64,000 nucleotides of DNA, from positions 29,157,010 to 29,221,009 of the forward strand of contig JAQFVV010012394.1 of assembly GCA_028023455.1 (NCBI GenBank). The letters run 5' to 3'. The position numbers and the translations under genes are program-made. The stretch comes from Epiperipatus broadwayi (lineage: Eukaryota; Onychophora; Udeonychophora; Euonychophora; Peripatidae). The notes below the pieces were generated by a model that did no database searches, was not told the DNA's origin, and was given only the letters and a program-made list of their open reading frames with translations. Of the stretch, positions 1-12,139 are shown piece by piece. Position 1 is the first letter of the stretch. Every line of letters begins with the position of its first letter.

Positions 1-1245
1 TTATCAGTTTTATACAAAATTTTTACCAAGATAATACAACTTGTCTACAGAGAAATTGGATTTCCACCAACCAAGAGAACAAGCTGGATTTAAAAATGGC
101 TTTAGGACAGTAGATCATATCCATTTATTGAGAGAAGTTATAGAAAGAACAAATGAATATGAGTTGCCATTGTACTTTGGATTTGTAGATTATAAAAAAG
201 CATTTGATTCTATAAGCATTTATTCAGCATTTAAAGCATTGGATCATAAAGATGTAGATCCAGGATATTGCCATATTTTAAAGGATATTTATAAAAATGC
301 AACAGCAACAATTAGATTACATAATGATACTGGGAAAGTCAACATTGAGAAGGGTGTAAGACAGGGTGACTCCATATCTTGAAAACTTTTTACAGCAGTG
401 CCACAAGAAGTATTTTGTGGATTAAAATGGAAAGCTAAAGGAGTGAAAGTAAATGGAGATTATTTAAATCATTTAGATTTTGCAGATGATGTAGTTGGTT
501 TTGCAAATAATGTTTTAGAGCTACAGGAAATGTTGAAGAAGTTGTAGATGAAAGTAAAAAAGTAGGACTAAAGATAAATGTTAAAAAAAACTAAAGTAAT
601 GTTTAATGGATTTTCTCAAAATATGAAAATAAAGATTGATTATGATGAGTTAGAAGAGGTTAACAGTTACAAATACCTTGGTCAGATTATTAATACAGAT
701 GGAAACATAATGAATGAAATTAATCATAGAATTAAACTTGCTTGGAGTGCTTTTGATAGAAATAACTTGATACTAAAAGAAAATATGCCTATGTGTTTGA
801 AGGGGAAGGTTTTTAATAAATGTGTTTTACCTGTTCTTACTTATGGATCCGAGACTTGGATACTTAATAGAAGAGCAATACAGAGACTTCAGACCATTCA
901 AAGCAGTATATAGAGATGCATATTGAGAGCAATAAGAAGAGATCGAAAATGCAATATATGGGTAAGAGAATAAACAGGTGTTACTGACCTCATTAAAAAA
1001 ATTAAAAGACTGGAGTTAAACTGGACATATTGCTAAAATAGATGATAATAAATGGACAATTGAAATCTTAAACTGGATTTCAAGAGATTATAAAAGACCC
1101 TAGAAAGAGACCACATGTGAGATGGATAGATGAAATAAAAAATGTGCAGGGATGATGTGGAGAAGAGAAGCTAAAGATCAGAGAAAATGGATTGAACTTG
1201 GAGAGATCTTCATCCTGCAGTGGATTGACAATGGTTGATGATGAT
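1..1245 (+). mobile_element. RTE-type LINE (family A), 5' cut by window edge, decayed
   Basis: This is the reverse-transcriptase and C-terminal part of a family A LINE, the same family as the open copy at 27575-29100. It opens inside the RT domain (SVLYKIFTKI region) and retains FVDYKKAFDS and GVRQGDSIS. The proline codon after SIS has become a TGA stop at about 380. A frameshift follows near 540-575, and the frame resumes at 578-913 with the thumb region (YKYLGQIINTDGN, LTYGSETW). More stops follow before the end. The copy finishes with the family's final codons and a short (TGA)n run at about 1235-1247. It is certainly a pseudogene; its 5' extent lies outside the window. Confidence 0.9.
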
Positions 1246-2010
1246 GATAATATAAAATAGTATGTATTAAAAATGGAATAAACTGTATATGTGTTTTCTA
1301 TATTCGTATTAAAAGAAGTCAGATTTTAAAATAAATAGCACTGTATTTTTTTTTTTTAAATCTCTAAACGAAACCGTAACAATAATAAAAACACCAGTTA
1401 TTTGAGAAGTACAGTATGGGTCTTCTTTGCACGATTCTAAAAGCTTGCATCAGTTTTCTCTCTCTTTTTTCAAATCTATATGTTAAATTTTTATCTTATC
1501 AGAAATATATTATTTGAGCGCACCTGCGCCTAATTTTTCAAAATTAATATAACTTATTAATTAATCACATTATTATTATTTTACAATTACGTTTCTTTTT
1601 GTCTCTGCGTGTAAATTAATTAATTCTTATCAGAAGATATAAAGAGAATAAAGCAGGTAATTTGAGAATTTACAGACGCAGAAGAAGATAATATGCAAAA
1701 TAAGCTTTAAGCTACAACAGCAAAATTGTTCGCAACCATTTCATGTTTTCTAGTAATAAATAAACAGACTCCGTGTTTTAAGTAAACAACATTAATATTT
1801 TACAATTCAACCTAATATAATTAAGCAGATGTTTAGTATCGCTTTAAGTAAATGTTAACTAAAGTAGAATAAAAAGTGTAAATAAAAATTAAAATTTAAA
1901 CAATACAAATTCAAAATCTAATTTTAAAATAACACACACCTATGTATTAAATTATAATTACAAATAGTGTACAATCTACCTACTAGTTGGTGCTATGTCC
2001 AACTTACCAA
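1246..2010. other. AT-rich spacer, no gene seen
   Basis: Unstructured AT-rich sequence between two LINE relics. I see a T-run near 1348-1360 and no open frame of note, RNA gene or clear repeat boundary. Confidence 0.6.
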
Positions 2011-2662
2011 TGAATTTATGTCAGTATACTTATACAAAAGATGGAGTGATTGTGCTAGGCGAATTGTTGAGTGTTATAGTAGTAAAGAATGGGATAGAAG
2101 AGTAGGTGCATTAATAAAGAATAGGAAGTTGAAGAGATGGAGAACTAGTATGGAGAGTAAAAAGAGTTTAAATATATATAGAAGTAAACGGAATATTGGA
2201 TGCGAGTTAATTTATGATAGTAGCAAGGAAAATAGTTTACTGTTTAAGGCTCGAATGGGACTTTAGCAACAAAGGAATATACAGATAAATGAAAAAATGT
2301 GGGTGATTTAGACTGCAAGTTGTGTAAGGAAGGCATAGAAAATATTAGGTATCTGTTAAGGTATAAATAATGAAGTTGTGGAAGAATAAATATAAACAAA
2401 GTGGTTATACAGAAAATGGGTTAATGGTTTTTATGCTGGATTTGGGAAAAGATAAGGGGAATTTAGATATAAAGGCTATGGAATTGAGAAAGATTATGTT
2501 GTAGAAATGGGATGGAGCAGGATAGAGAAGAATATGGGAAAACTTAAGGCAGGGAATGGAAAGGGAAGGTAAAGTGGCTAACAGGTTTCTGTGGGCATAG
2601 TGTCTGAGAGATTCCTGACTCCATATAAGGAGAAGTCACAGTCCATCACATCACAACATTTA
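2011..2662 (+). mobile_element. Family B LINE, 3' fragment
   Basis: This is the 3' end of the LINE seen most completely at 49244-51450. The encoded segment has the family signature RWRTSMESKKSLNIYRSKRN followed by a degraded form of the C-x2-C-x8-H-x5-C knuckle (about 2310-2370). The conserved acidic/tryptophan end (LWKWDGAEYG in other copies) is broken by frameshifts and stops near 2470-2540. About 100 nt of 3' UTR (ATTCCTGACT and AAGGAGAAGTCACAG blocks) leads to a CATCA-repeat tail at about 2644-2660. It is 5' truncated, as usual for target-primed reverse transcription, and is not functional. Confidence 0.8.
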
Positions 2663-3497
2663 AAAGAAACTAATCTACAAAAAATAAATAAAATAAAAAA
2701 TTAACAAAAAAATGTTTAATGAAAAATAAAATGTACACGGAGATGTAAATTTATAACTAACGAAACTCTAAAAATCAAACCATCCGCAGCAAACAAGAAT
2801 ATCATATAAAGCAAGAAAAAATATCTATTAAGCAAAATATAGATAATGATAGTAAAATGCTTTGAAGGAAACACAATTCACAACAAATTCAATGCAAATG
2901 TGAATCAAGTGCAAATCCATAAAAATGAAATTTTAGAAATAAAATCACAGTAGTACAAACAAAAGAAAGCACATGGAGTCTATTGAATAAAAGAAAGCAA
3001 ACGATAATCAAATCCATTAGCAATCTTGACTGAATAAGATGACTGAATTTTTTTTTAGAATTTTTCCTGTTTTTTCTGCATGATCAAACAACATCAACCA
3101 TAACACTATGCTGATTTCATATTACTTCATGATATAATTCTTATGTCAACATTTTCCTAACAATGTAAGTAAAAAGAACTTTTACCAGCTGAATAAAAAA
3201 TAGTGAGACTTTGATAATATGAACATGGTGGACTACTTGGATAATATTTAATATTATAGTACCATGTAATGATATTGTGCAAAAATAATAAAGGGTGCTA
3301 ATTATGACTGACAGTAATCTTAAAAATGTACACTTTGGACCATGTACATTTTGCAATATTTCCTAACTCCACTGCAAGTCAATGTTTTCACACCATCCTT
3401 TAATACCTGTGTTGCTAAGAATATATTGATGCTCTGCAACAGATTGAGAAAGCAAAATATAAGGTATTAAACAAATTCTAACATTTGATATTCTATT
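2663..3497. other. AT-rich spacer, no gene seen
   Basis: Low-complexity, A-rich plus strand at 2663-2960. The short minus-strand frame at 3141-3356 has no recognisable domain and probably arises by chance in AT-rich DNA. Confidence 0.55.
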
Positions 3498-4375
3498 AAA
3501 CAAAGCAAAACTCTCACCGTACAGTAGTGCCACCCTGTGCCAATCAGAGTAATCAATGGAATCAGAGTAATCAATGGATGCCAGAAGGCTTGTGCATAAT
3601 ATTCCTATCTAATACCTATCCCCAGACTAGTTTTTGGCTTGGGACATCATCAGTGAGGAGCCTTGGATCTGAGAGCACTGCACCTAGATCTTAGGATCTA
3701 ATGCAACCCTCCAGTAACCACCTTTTATCTCCACAAGCCAGAAACTAGTATGGGGATATTGGATGAGTAAGCATTAGATAGGGATTTTATGCACAAGCCT
3801 TCTGGCATCCACTGATTACTCTGATTGGCACAGGGTGGCACTACTGTATGGAGAGAGTTTTGCCTTGTTTAATAACAATTATGTGCTAGTATGAGATAGT
3901 CATCATGTGATGTTTGGTGGTTTTAACACCAATCCTGCCTAATAGGATAGTGGTGGCTATGGTTGTTAAAGAGCCAAAGCCATCAAAATCTGTGGGTCTG
4001 AATTGAGTTCAGACCCATATGACTATATAAGCTATTGAGCTTAGATTGAAAATATTATTGTGTTTTCAATTTCATTCTCATAGTTTTGTAGTTAAATGGA
4101 GATAAATGGTGGTTGCTGGAGGGTTACATTAGATCCTAAGATCTAGGTGCAGTGCTCTCAGATCCAAAGCTCCTCACTGATGATGGCCACAAACCAGAAA
4201 CTAGTCTGGGGATATTGGATGAGTAGGCATTAGATAGGGATTTTATGCACAAGCCATCTGGCATCCATTGATTACTCTGATTGGCACAGGGTGGCACTAC
4301 TGTATGTATGGAGTTTTGCCTTGTTTAATAACAATTATGTGCTAGTATGAGATAGTGATCATGTGATGTTTAGTG
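3498..4375. mobile_element. Nested fold-back (inverted-repeat) element, family P
   Basis: The block at 3498-3732 is the reverse complement of 4096-4328 over nearly its full length. Both carry the CAGTAGTGCCACCCTG end, the AATCAGAGTAATCA block and the CACTGCACCTAGATCTTAGG block. Between the arms sits a further right-arm copy (about 3740-3900) that pairs with 3498-3640, plus a unique 200-bp stretch with a small perfect hairpin at 3991-4015. A direct copy of the outer flank (AACAATTATGTGCTAGTATG) occurs at about 3869 and 4329. No coding capacity is seen. This is a non-autonomous fold-back or MITE-like element with internal rearrangement; its superfamily is unknown. Confidence 0.75.
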
Positions 4376-5560
4376 ATTTGATATTCTTCATATGAATTAC
4401 TATATTCTTTTAATATAATTTAAGGTTACATTAAGGATTGCAGTCAAGAGCAAAAGATTTCTGGATCAATTTTCAGCTGAGGAAAATAAGACAAAATCGG
4501 ATTGGTCAATTGAATAGTACTTAATTGTTTATTTTATGTATCATAAATACTTCAATTGTCTAATGTGTAGATTATGTTAGTGATATAATTATGAAATTAC
4601 TGTAAGGCCATGAACACCAATAAATCACTTTATCTTTGCTGGTTGAAACTTCTGTCTCAAATCCAATTTCAAATCTTTTCATTAGTGATTGTACTGCCTT
4701 GAGCAAAGATGCCAAACTAAGGATAGCTAGTCCACTAGGCCTGTTCCTATCATTCTGTCCTTAATTTTTGAGAACTTGAGCTTAAGAGTTAAAGGGGAGT
4801 GAGATCAAAATTGCTGTGCACGTAGTTAAAGAATGGAAATGTAGTTGCACAAACATGCAATCTTATTTTCGTAGTAAATGTAAGATGTCAGATGATATTA
4901 AAGGCTCACAATGAATGGACTCTTCACTAATTAACCTGAGTGACTGAAGAAGAGGAGATAAGCAAATACTGATTGCATCAGAAATAATACAGTTTTAATA
5001 AATTAATATTTTATCCTGTAAGGTAGCAGGATATATTCTTGATGGAGGACTGTATTATTTGTTATTCATAGATAATCTTTATATCTGAAGATTATTCTGT
5101 CATTAACTACCTATGGATCTTGATCATGGTATGAGTATCTGTTGAAATAAATAAAAAATGTGAAAGTAATATATTTAGCAATTAAATCAATACAAAATAA
5201 ATATACTAGAAAGTTAATGATAGCAATTATTTATATTTTCCACTACGTGAAACATTATTTTATTTATTATGCAAAAGATGAAACCCCCTCTAATTCTTCT
5301 GTAATGACTGCTAAATATATTATTTTCATATTGTTACTTATTACATTTACCACCATGGATTTTATTTTTATTTTTTAAATAATTTTTTTTATGCATTATA
5401 AATAAAACATAAATTGAATTTTAAAAAAGACTATGTTTATTATTTACGTTTTCCCATAAATAAAAAATAGTTTTATTTATTACATAAACTATGAAACAAG
5501 ATTCTCATATTGCTTTGGTTTGGTTGCTAAATATATTATTTCCTTATTAATAATTTTCAT
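4376..5560. other. AT-rich spacer, no gene seen
   Basis: No recognisable gene or repeat boundary. The frame at 5160-5378 is composed of AT-rich codons, contains no domain I know, and is most likely chance. Confidence 0.5.
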
Positions 5561-5569
5561 TAGACACTA

Positions 5570-5966
5570 ATTAGACAAGAAATTATCCATTTAATGAATA
5601 ATATTTCTGTAGTTTAATTTTTACTATACTACTCTAACACATGGTAGGGACTGCTTTCTATTAGTTTTTAACATTGTGTGGAGAGATGAAATCTTAAACA
5701 TATGACCAAAGATATGTAAAAAGATTTATGATTCCCAAGATATACATTTTGTGCTAAACCAACACTCATTAGTTACCCCAGATCACAAATTTTTACACCT
5801 ATCTTTATCATTGCGCACTATATATAGATAGCCAAGTATTACAGTTCAAATGATTTGTCAAACATACTACTCTGACAACATTGAGACAAATCATTTGATG
5901 GAAATATATTAATAATTTTTATCATTGGCTGAAGATTATCCATTTAATGAATATTTTGATAATATT
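5570..5966. repeat. Member of the dispersed fold-back module family (modules M and Q)
   Basis: This stretch combines two modules found elsewhere in the window. Module M (about 5640-5690) is the GGTAGGGACTG...TTTTTAACA...TGTGGAG block, recurring at 5990, 14630, 19570-20290, 31280 and 53340. Module Q (about 5745-5785) is the ATTTTGTGCTAAACCAACACTCATTAG-type segment, related to the arms at 11.1-12.1, 27.2, 29.1, 31.8 and 55.8 kb. No protein is encoded. It appears to be a decayed element or a composite of two. Confidence 0.55.
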
Positions 5967-6212
5967 ACTACATCTTTCTCGTGCTAAATAAGAACTGGTT
6001 TCTATCCATTTTTAACACCTTGTGGAGGAGTGTAATCACAAGCATTTGATCAAAGACATATCCCCAAAATGCATGTCTTTGATCATATGTTTATGATCAA
6101 AGACATATCCCCAAAATGCATGTCTTTGATCATATGTTTATGATTACATTCCTCCACAAGATGTTAAAAGCAGATAGAAACCAGTATCTATCTCGTGTGA
6201 GAGTGGTGTAGT
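5967..6212. repeat. Palindrome with an internal perfect 47-bp tandem duplication
   Basis: The outer arms pair around a centre near 6089.5: module M at about 5991-6030 is inverted at about 6150-6188 (AGAACTGGTTTCTATC against GATAGAAACCAGT). The middle holds two identical 47-bp units, 6048-6094 and 6095-6141. Each unit is itself nearly palindromic, starting GATCAAAGACAT and having ATGTCTTTGATC internally. The whole could extrude as a cruciform. It is probably a fold-back element in which the loop was duplicated by slippage. Confidence 0.75.
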
Positions 6213-6540
6213 GCAAATTACACTACAGAAATATTATATTGTTTTTATGTTTTATATATTACGCTTATTGCCATGGACTTTATTTCTATTCTAAATAAAT
6301 TATTTCCAAGTTAAGAGAAATAATTGCATTTATCTATTGCTTAGTTTTTTTCATCCAGTATCGCTATATAGTATGTAGCTCCATATAGGTAGTAGATCTA
6401 GGTTGAAAGAATACCAATTTTAAAATGTAATTTTGGAAGGAGAGTCCTATTATATAGTTTCAAGATAGATTTATAAGATTAAGGTCAATTTCACTTACTT
6501 GTTTAATCTCATAAGTTTTCTGGGGTTAAATTTATTTGTC

Positions 6541-7325
<785 letters not shown>

Positions 7326-7666
7326 TTTTTGTTGTAGTATACACTAAAGCTGGCCACAAATACCTATGTATATAAAAATAAAAATAAAATCCCCAAGGGA
7401 ATATTACAATATTGATTTTTTTTTCTAGCAACTAATAGTTTGGATCAGTAGAATAAGTTTTATGTAATTAAAATAAACAAAACTCTAAAATAAATTAATT
7501 TGAATCAGAAATATGATTTATTTGATTATTTTTGTTAAATAGCAGTTAACTATACATTTTATATAATAGTGTTTCATAAATACCTGACTTAAATGTAATT
7601 AACAATACAATTTAAATTTTAAACTGGATTTCTATAGGTTGTTAAAGTCACTAACCATCACATGAT
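7326..7666. other. AT-rich spacer, no gene seen
   Basis: A/T-rich unique sequence between the microsatellite and the next fold-back copy; nothing recognisable. Confidence 0.5.
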
Positions 7667-7852
7667 CACTATTCTTTATGCATTAGATCTTAAGATCTAG
7701 ATGCAATGCTCTCAGATCCAAAGCTCTTCACTGATGAAAGCTACAAGCTAGAAAACAGTCTGGGGATATTGCATGAGTAGGCACTAGATAGGGATTTTAT
7801 GCACAAACCTTCCTGCATCCAGTGGTACTACTGTACAGAGAGTTTTGCCTCT
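7667..7852 (+). repeat. Single-arm copy of fold-back family P
   Basis: About 185 bp matching the right arm of the element at 3498-4375 in the same orientation. It has the TTAGATCTTAAGATCTAGATG block, the CAGTCTGGGGATATTG block, GGGATTTTATGCACAA and the terminal ACTACTGTACAGAGAGTTTTGCC. It lacks the inverted partner, so it is either a truncated element or a dead half of one. Confidence 0.7.
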
Positions 7853-7864
7853 GTTGTTAAAATC

Positions 7865-8006
7865 ATAGACAGAGACCATATGTAAGATGGATGGCTGAAA
7901 TAATGAAGTTTGCTGGTGTGATATTGAGAAAAGGTGCTAAATGTTGAAGAAACTATATTAACCTTGAGATATTTTAATCCTAATTGTGGAACATGATGAT
8001 GATGAT
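7865..8006 (+). mobile_element. RTE-type LINE (family A), extreme 3' fragment
   Basis: About 140 bp corresponding to the last 45 codons of family A: the RPxVRWM region, then diverged sequence and a GATGATGATGATATA tail at about 7996-8009. It directly abuts a fold-back family P fragment. It is heavily mutated and non-coding. Confidence 0.65.
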
Positions 8007-8180
8007 ATACTTTTAAATTAAAAGATATAAGTAATAGTAATTAAGGGTTTATATCCATAAACAAGTGAAGATAACTTTAATTTTGATATTTTCAGATATC
8101 ATAAATTATTAATTGATAGTCCTGAAGCTGAACAAGTTTTCTCTATTAACCTTCAATATAAATTTTATTCTTCCTTTGCT

Positions 8181-8360
8181 GTTGCCAGAAAACTAATGAT
8201 TATCAATTTGCAGTTCTGAAGCTAAACAAGATTTTCATATTAATCTGTAATAGCTATTTTATCATGAGTTTAACTGAAGGCAAAAGAGCTATTATAGGTT
8301 AATAAAAAACTTGTTTAATCTGTGGATTATCAATTCAAAATTTGTGGGTTTCCAGGCAAC
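8181..8360. repeat. Fold-back element (family S)
   Basis: Inverted repeat centred at about 8270.5: GTTGCCAGAAAACTAATGAT at the left pairs with the right end around 8340-8360 (TTTCCAGGCAAC), and TAATAGCT at 8248 pairs with AGCTATTA at 8287. The same arms, including the AGCTATTATAGGTT core, recur at 17282-17464. No coding potential. A decayed related arm precedes it at about 8090-8160. Confidence 0.7.
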
Positions 8361-8689
8361 ATTACAAGTTATTTCTCATTGTTTTCATGAATATAATCTT
8401 TTAATTGTCTGTATATATATATATACACACACACTGTATATTTAAATGTAGAATTTGTAATTTTTCTATATGAGTTTTGTCTCTTTGTATTTTATTAAAT
8501 CTTATTTTAGAAAATAAAGTAACTTATTTTCCAGAACATAAAATATTTAAATTGATTGTAATCAATCATAATTTGGATTATAGTTTTATAAGCAAATAAA
8601 TTCCTGATTATTATAAATAAAACAAATTATAATAAAGTTAAAATTACTGTTTCTTTCATAAATATATATATATATTTCCATATTTCAAA
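8361..8689. other. AT-rich spacer with short AT/CA microsatellites
   Basis: Contains (TA)n-(CA)n near 8413-8434 and (AT)n near 8661-8677; nothing else recognised. Confidence 0.5.
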
Positions 8690-8770
8690 GCATTGGCTGG
8701 GAAGCGAACCTGCAACAACTGTCAGCAACTGTTTGCAAGACAGCTGTGCTGACCTCTTGGCTACCAATGC
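8690..8770 (-). mobile_element. tRNA-like SINE or tRNA pseudogene (Ala-TGC-like)
   Basis: On the minus strand this reads as a tRNA-like fold: a perfect 7-bp acceptor (GCATTGG/CCAATGC), an A-box-like segment (TAGCCAAGAGGTCAGCA), an anticodon arm with loop CTTGCAA (TGC, alanine) on a 5-bp stem including one G-T pair, and a B box (GGTTCGCTTCC). The T-stem is poorly paired and an unusually long variable stretch is present, so a working tRNA is unlikely. A similar unit at 26569-26662 carries a different anticodon, and both have TTGTCAA just upstream of the tRNA-like 5' end. That points to a small mobile tRNA-derived family. Confidence 0.6.
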
Positions 8771-8777
8771 TTGACAA

Positions 8778-10690
8778 TAAATATTTTTAAAGATTTATAT
8801 TTGTTTTTCTTCTTGTGCAGGATTCATTTACACAAACACATATATTGCAGTTCATAAATTTTTCCTAAAAACATGAAGAACCAGTCAGTATTAATTAATA
8901 ATTTTATTTAAGTCAATAGTTCATTACTTCATTTTATTAGTAAAACTTTCTACATTATGAATAAATACATGTATTTGATTTAATTGAAACATAAGTTTAT
9001 AAATGAAAAAACATTATAAGAATAATATTTGAACTTTACAAATATAGACAAATAATAATAAAATTAAACGTGTAATGAGAACAATACTTTTTTTTTATTG
9101 GATAGATACAGCAACACTAGTAAAAAAATAAGGAAATCTTTGCTAATTGAACTTTATTTTTAAAATCTAAATAAATCATTGATAGCCAGAAGAAATCTGT
9201 AAAATTCTGTTCTAAAGTTTAAAATTACATTTATAATTATTAAAATCTCGAAAACATTTACAGCCTTGGTAATGTGCATTTAATAAATTTATAATTACAA
9301 CTTTAAATTACTGTAATAGATTTCTATGCTATGATGTTTTGCAAAGTATTACCAATTGTGATTATATTTTTACTACTACTATGAATTTCTTAATTTGTAA
9401 TTTTAAAAATAAAATATAATCAAAATCTAAGTGTAATCATAAAAATATTTTTTTAATTTAATGCCATACAAATATTGTGTAAAAATAATCATAAATATTA
9501 CATTACTTCAAATTTTTTAGTTGCATTTTTTACTTAAATTTTGAACATGCAAAATTAGGATGTGGCTTAAATACAAAGCAAATATTTTATTTCTGCTCAT
9601 CTCCCACTTCCCAATGATTGCACTATTGCTTTACACTCTACACATGTGTACAGTATTACATCATTGATAGTAGTTTATAGGGAGTTTCCATTCACATTTT
9701 TCTTTTAATTCCTATTCAAGTAAATAAAAATGTTTATTATTTTTCAATATCTATTATAAAATCATTTTTATATTTTCCCAATTTTAAAATCTTATTGTCA
9801 GCATAGTATTACAATCATTGATAGCTGTTTATTCGGAAATTCCCAGTTGCACTTTTCTTTTAGTTTCTATTTAACCTTTTTACTTGGATACATTCGAATA
9901 CATTTTAAAAAACCTGTATTAAAAATTATTCTTGAACATTCAATTATTTCATCCTTTTATCATCATTTAGAAAATGCTTTAGATGAAAGATATCTGTGTG
10001 CTTATATATGCATATATATATAAATAAGTTAAACACTCACATACAAACATTTCATTTAAACAAATTTGAAAATATTACAATATTTTAATATTTAAACTGA
10101 AAATCAAATAAACATTTTCTCTTTTTATAAACAAATCTCTGCTGCATGATATCATAAGGTATTTGAAAGAACTGATGTTACTTTGATCCTTTTTTCACTT
10201 TTTATGCTTATGTGCAGACTTATTTAATTAACCAGTCACATGTTCATTTGACAATAAAAATTGGAACAAAATAAATGTAGATTTAAAAAATATATGTAAA
10301 AATGTCATTATGCTATAAAAAGTACTATAAATGAGACAACAACTCTGATTGGTAGATTTTTTGATCTTGGGCTTCGAGAGCTGTTATGAGACTACTTTCA
10401 AATTCATCTTCTATTGGTGGTAGCAATGTGCAAAAAAATTGTACATTTCCCTAGTTTATTTAAATACGTATTACTTCGAAATTAAACTGCGAATTAAAGC
10501 CACAGTAGAATTTTAAAATTCGAAAATTCGAAAAAAATATAAAAATGATTTTATAATACGTATTGAAAAATAATAAACATTTTTATTTACTTAAATTTTT
10601 TCTTTAATAAAATAAGAATTGATATTAATTTTATGCAAACCATACGTTATTTATGGCATGTTAAAATTAGTAGAACATATATATAATTTT
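8778..10690. other. AT-rich spacer, no gene seen
   Basis: About 1.9 kb with poly-A/T runs and no supported gene. Around 10355-10415, a GAGAGCTGTTATGAGACTACT block resembles 45287-45345, suggesting a shared but unidentified dispersed repeat. Confidence 0.5.
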
Positions 10691-10691
10691 C

Positions 10692-10995
10692 AACCATTAT
10701 CAGTTCGCTGCTGGATGAAGATCTCTTCAAATTCAATCCATCTCCGATCTCTAGCTTCTCTTCTTCATATCACAACAGCACACTTCATTACGTCATCCAT
10801 CCATCTCACATGTGGTTTCTTTCTAGGTCTTTTACAATCTTATGGAATTCAGTTTAAAATTTTAACTGTCCATCTATTATCATTTTTTCTAGCAATATGT
10901 CCAATCCTACACAACTTCAGTCTCTTAATTCTTTCAACAATGTCAGTAACACCTGTTTGTTGCTCTGGATTGATCTCTCTCTTAGTTATACAATG
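10692..10995 (-). mobile_element. RTE-type LINE (family A), 3' fragment
   Basis: Minus-strand match to the last about 100 codons of family A: EQQTGVTDIVERIKRLKLCRIGHIA... then the RW..EI, R..W and final IQWI-type region ending near 10695. It lacks the (TGA)n run; the 3' end meets TATATATA instead. The plus-strand frame across the same interval is a shadow. It is a dead, 5' truncated copy. Confidence 0.8.
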
Positions 10996-11109
10996 ACTCA
11001 ATAAATTAAAGGTTTCAGCTAAATAAAAACAGATATCTGTAAATAAATAATTTATTAGCATTTTCCAAACACTGAACTAAAATTTTTAATATTGATTAAT
11101 TAATGTTGA

Positions 11110-11675
11110 CTGTCTAGTTACAGTTTCTAAGAGACATGAACTCAGACATTTAAGCTTCCTAGCTATCTATTCCATCTTATACAACCAATAGACATGACCA
11201 CATACATGTGAAAAAGATAAATAATCTCCAATATATGTATTTTGTGCTGAACCAGCATTCATCAGTTAATCCAGATTGCCATTTCCCACACATATATACA
11301 GTCAGTGCTAAGTTTATATTAAAATGGCAAAATCTTCAAACTTAATAAACAAGCTTCAATCCTCTTCACTCTCCAACTCACCTGTCATCTATAACATTAA
11401 AATCTCATGATAAAATGGCTGGGGAGTTGGAGAGTATTGAAGCTTGTCCACTAAAGTTAGAAGATTTGCCATTTTAATATAAACTGAGCACTGATTGTAC
11501 ATATGTGTGGGAGATTGTGATCTGGACCAATTAATAAATGTTGGTTTAGCACAAATACATAAATTGGAGATCATTTATCTTTTTCACATGTATGTGGTCA
11601 TGTGTATTGGTTGTATAAGATGGATTGGACAGCTATAGTGGAGCTTGAAAGTCTGAGTTTAAGTCCTTTATAATT
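11110..11675. mobile_element. Fold-back element, family Q (palindrome)
   Basis: Arms of about 260 bp meet around 11401: CTCCAACTC at 11371 pairs with GAGTTGGAG at 11424. Outward, AAGCTTCAAT/ATTGAAGCTT, CAGTCAGTGCTAA-type/CTGAGCACTGATTG, CACATACATGTGAAAAAGAT and its inverse, and GAACTCAGAC/GTCTGAGTTT all pair. A few indels separate the arms. There is no ORF of substance, TIR motif or TSD that I can assign. Related copies are at 11770-12130, 27187-29260, 29888-30100, 31709-32215 and 55720-56491. Confidence 0.8.
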
Positions 11676-11769
11676 ACATTATGTTTAATGTATACAATGT
11701 ACATGTATTTAAATGTTACATTATTTAGTCTTATTCTGCCCATCCCTCTTTTATATAATTAAGTGAACC

Positions 11770-12130
11770 TATTAAGGTCCTATGTGTGAGAGGACAGATT
11801 GGCTTAAGATCAACATGGGTTGAGTATTTTATTCTCAGATTTTCAATGATATGGATGGCTGAAGAGTTGGAGAATGCAGAAGATTGAAGCTTGTCTGGTA
11901 AAGTTTAAAGATTTGCTATCTTAATGTAAACTGAGCACTGATTGTAATGTATGGAAGATGGGGATCTAGACCAACTGATAAATGCTGGTTTAGCACAAAA
12001 TACATATATTGGAGATCATTCATCTTTTTCACATGTATGTGGTCATGTGTATTGGTTGTATAAGATGAATTGGATAGCTAAAAGGAGATTGAAAGTTTCA
12101 GTTCAAATCTCTTATAATTACATTGTTTGG
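11770..12130 (+). repeat. Single right arm of fold-back family Q
   Basis: Follows the full palindrome in the same orientation as its right arm: GGCTGAAGAGTTGGAGAATG, TGAGCACTGATTGTA, AATGCTGGTTTAGCACAAAATACAT in two parts, then the ATGTATGTGGTCATGTGTATTGG block. The left arm is absent. The 5' part (about 11776-11815, GACAGATTGGCTTAAGATCAACATGGG) resembles the central segment of the large palindrome at 56120-56150. The frame at 11951-12148 is read out of this repeat and is not a gene. Confidence 0.75.
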
Positions 12131-12139
12131 TATCGATAT

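Noticed and set aside
8690-8770. Functional tRNA-Ala gene
   Set aside because: T-stem pairs at only 2 of 5 positions, the variable stretch is too long, and a mobile relative with target duplication exists at 26569-26662.
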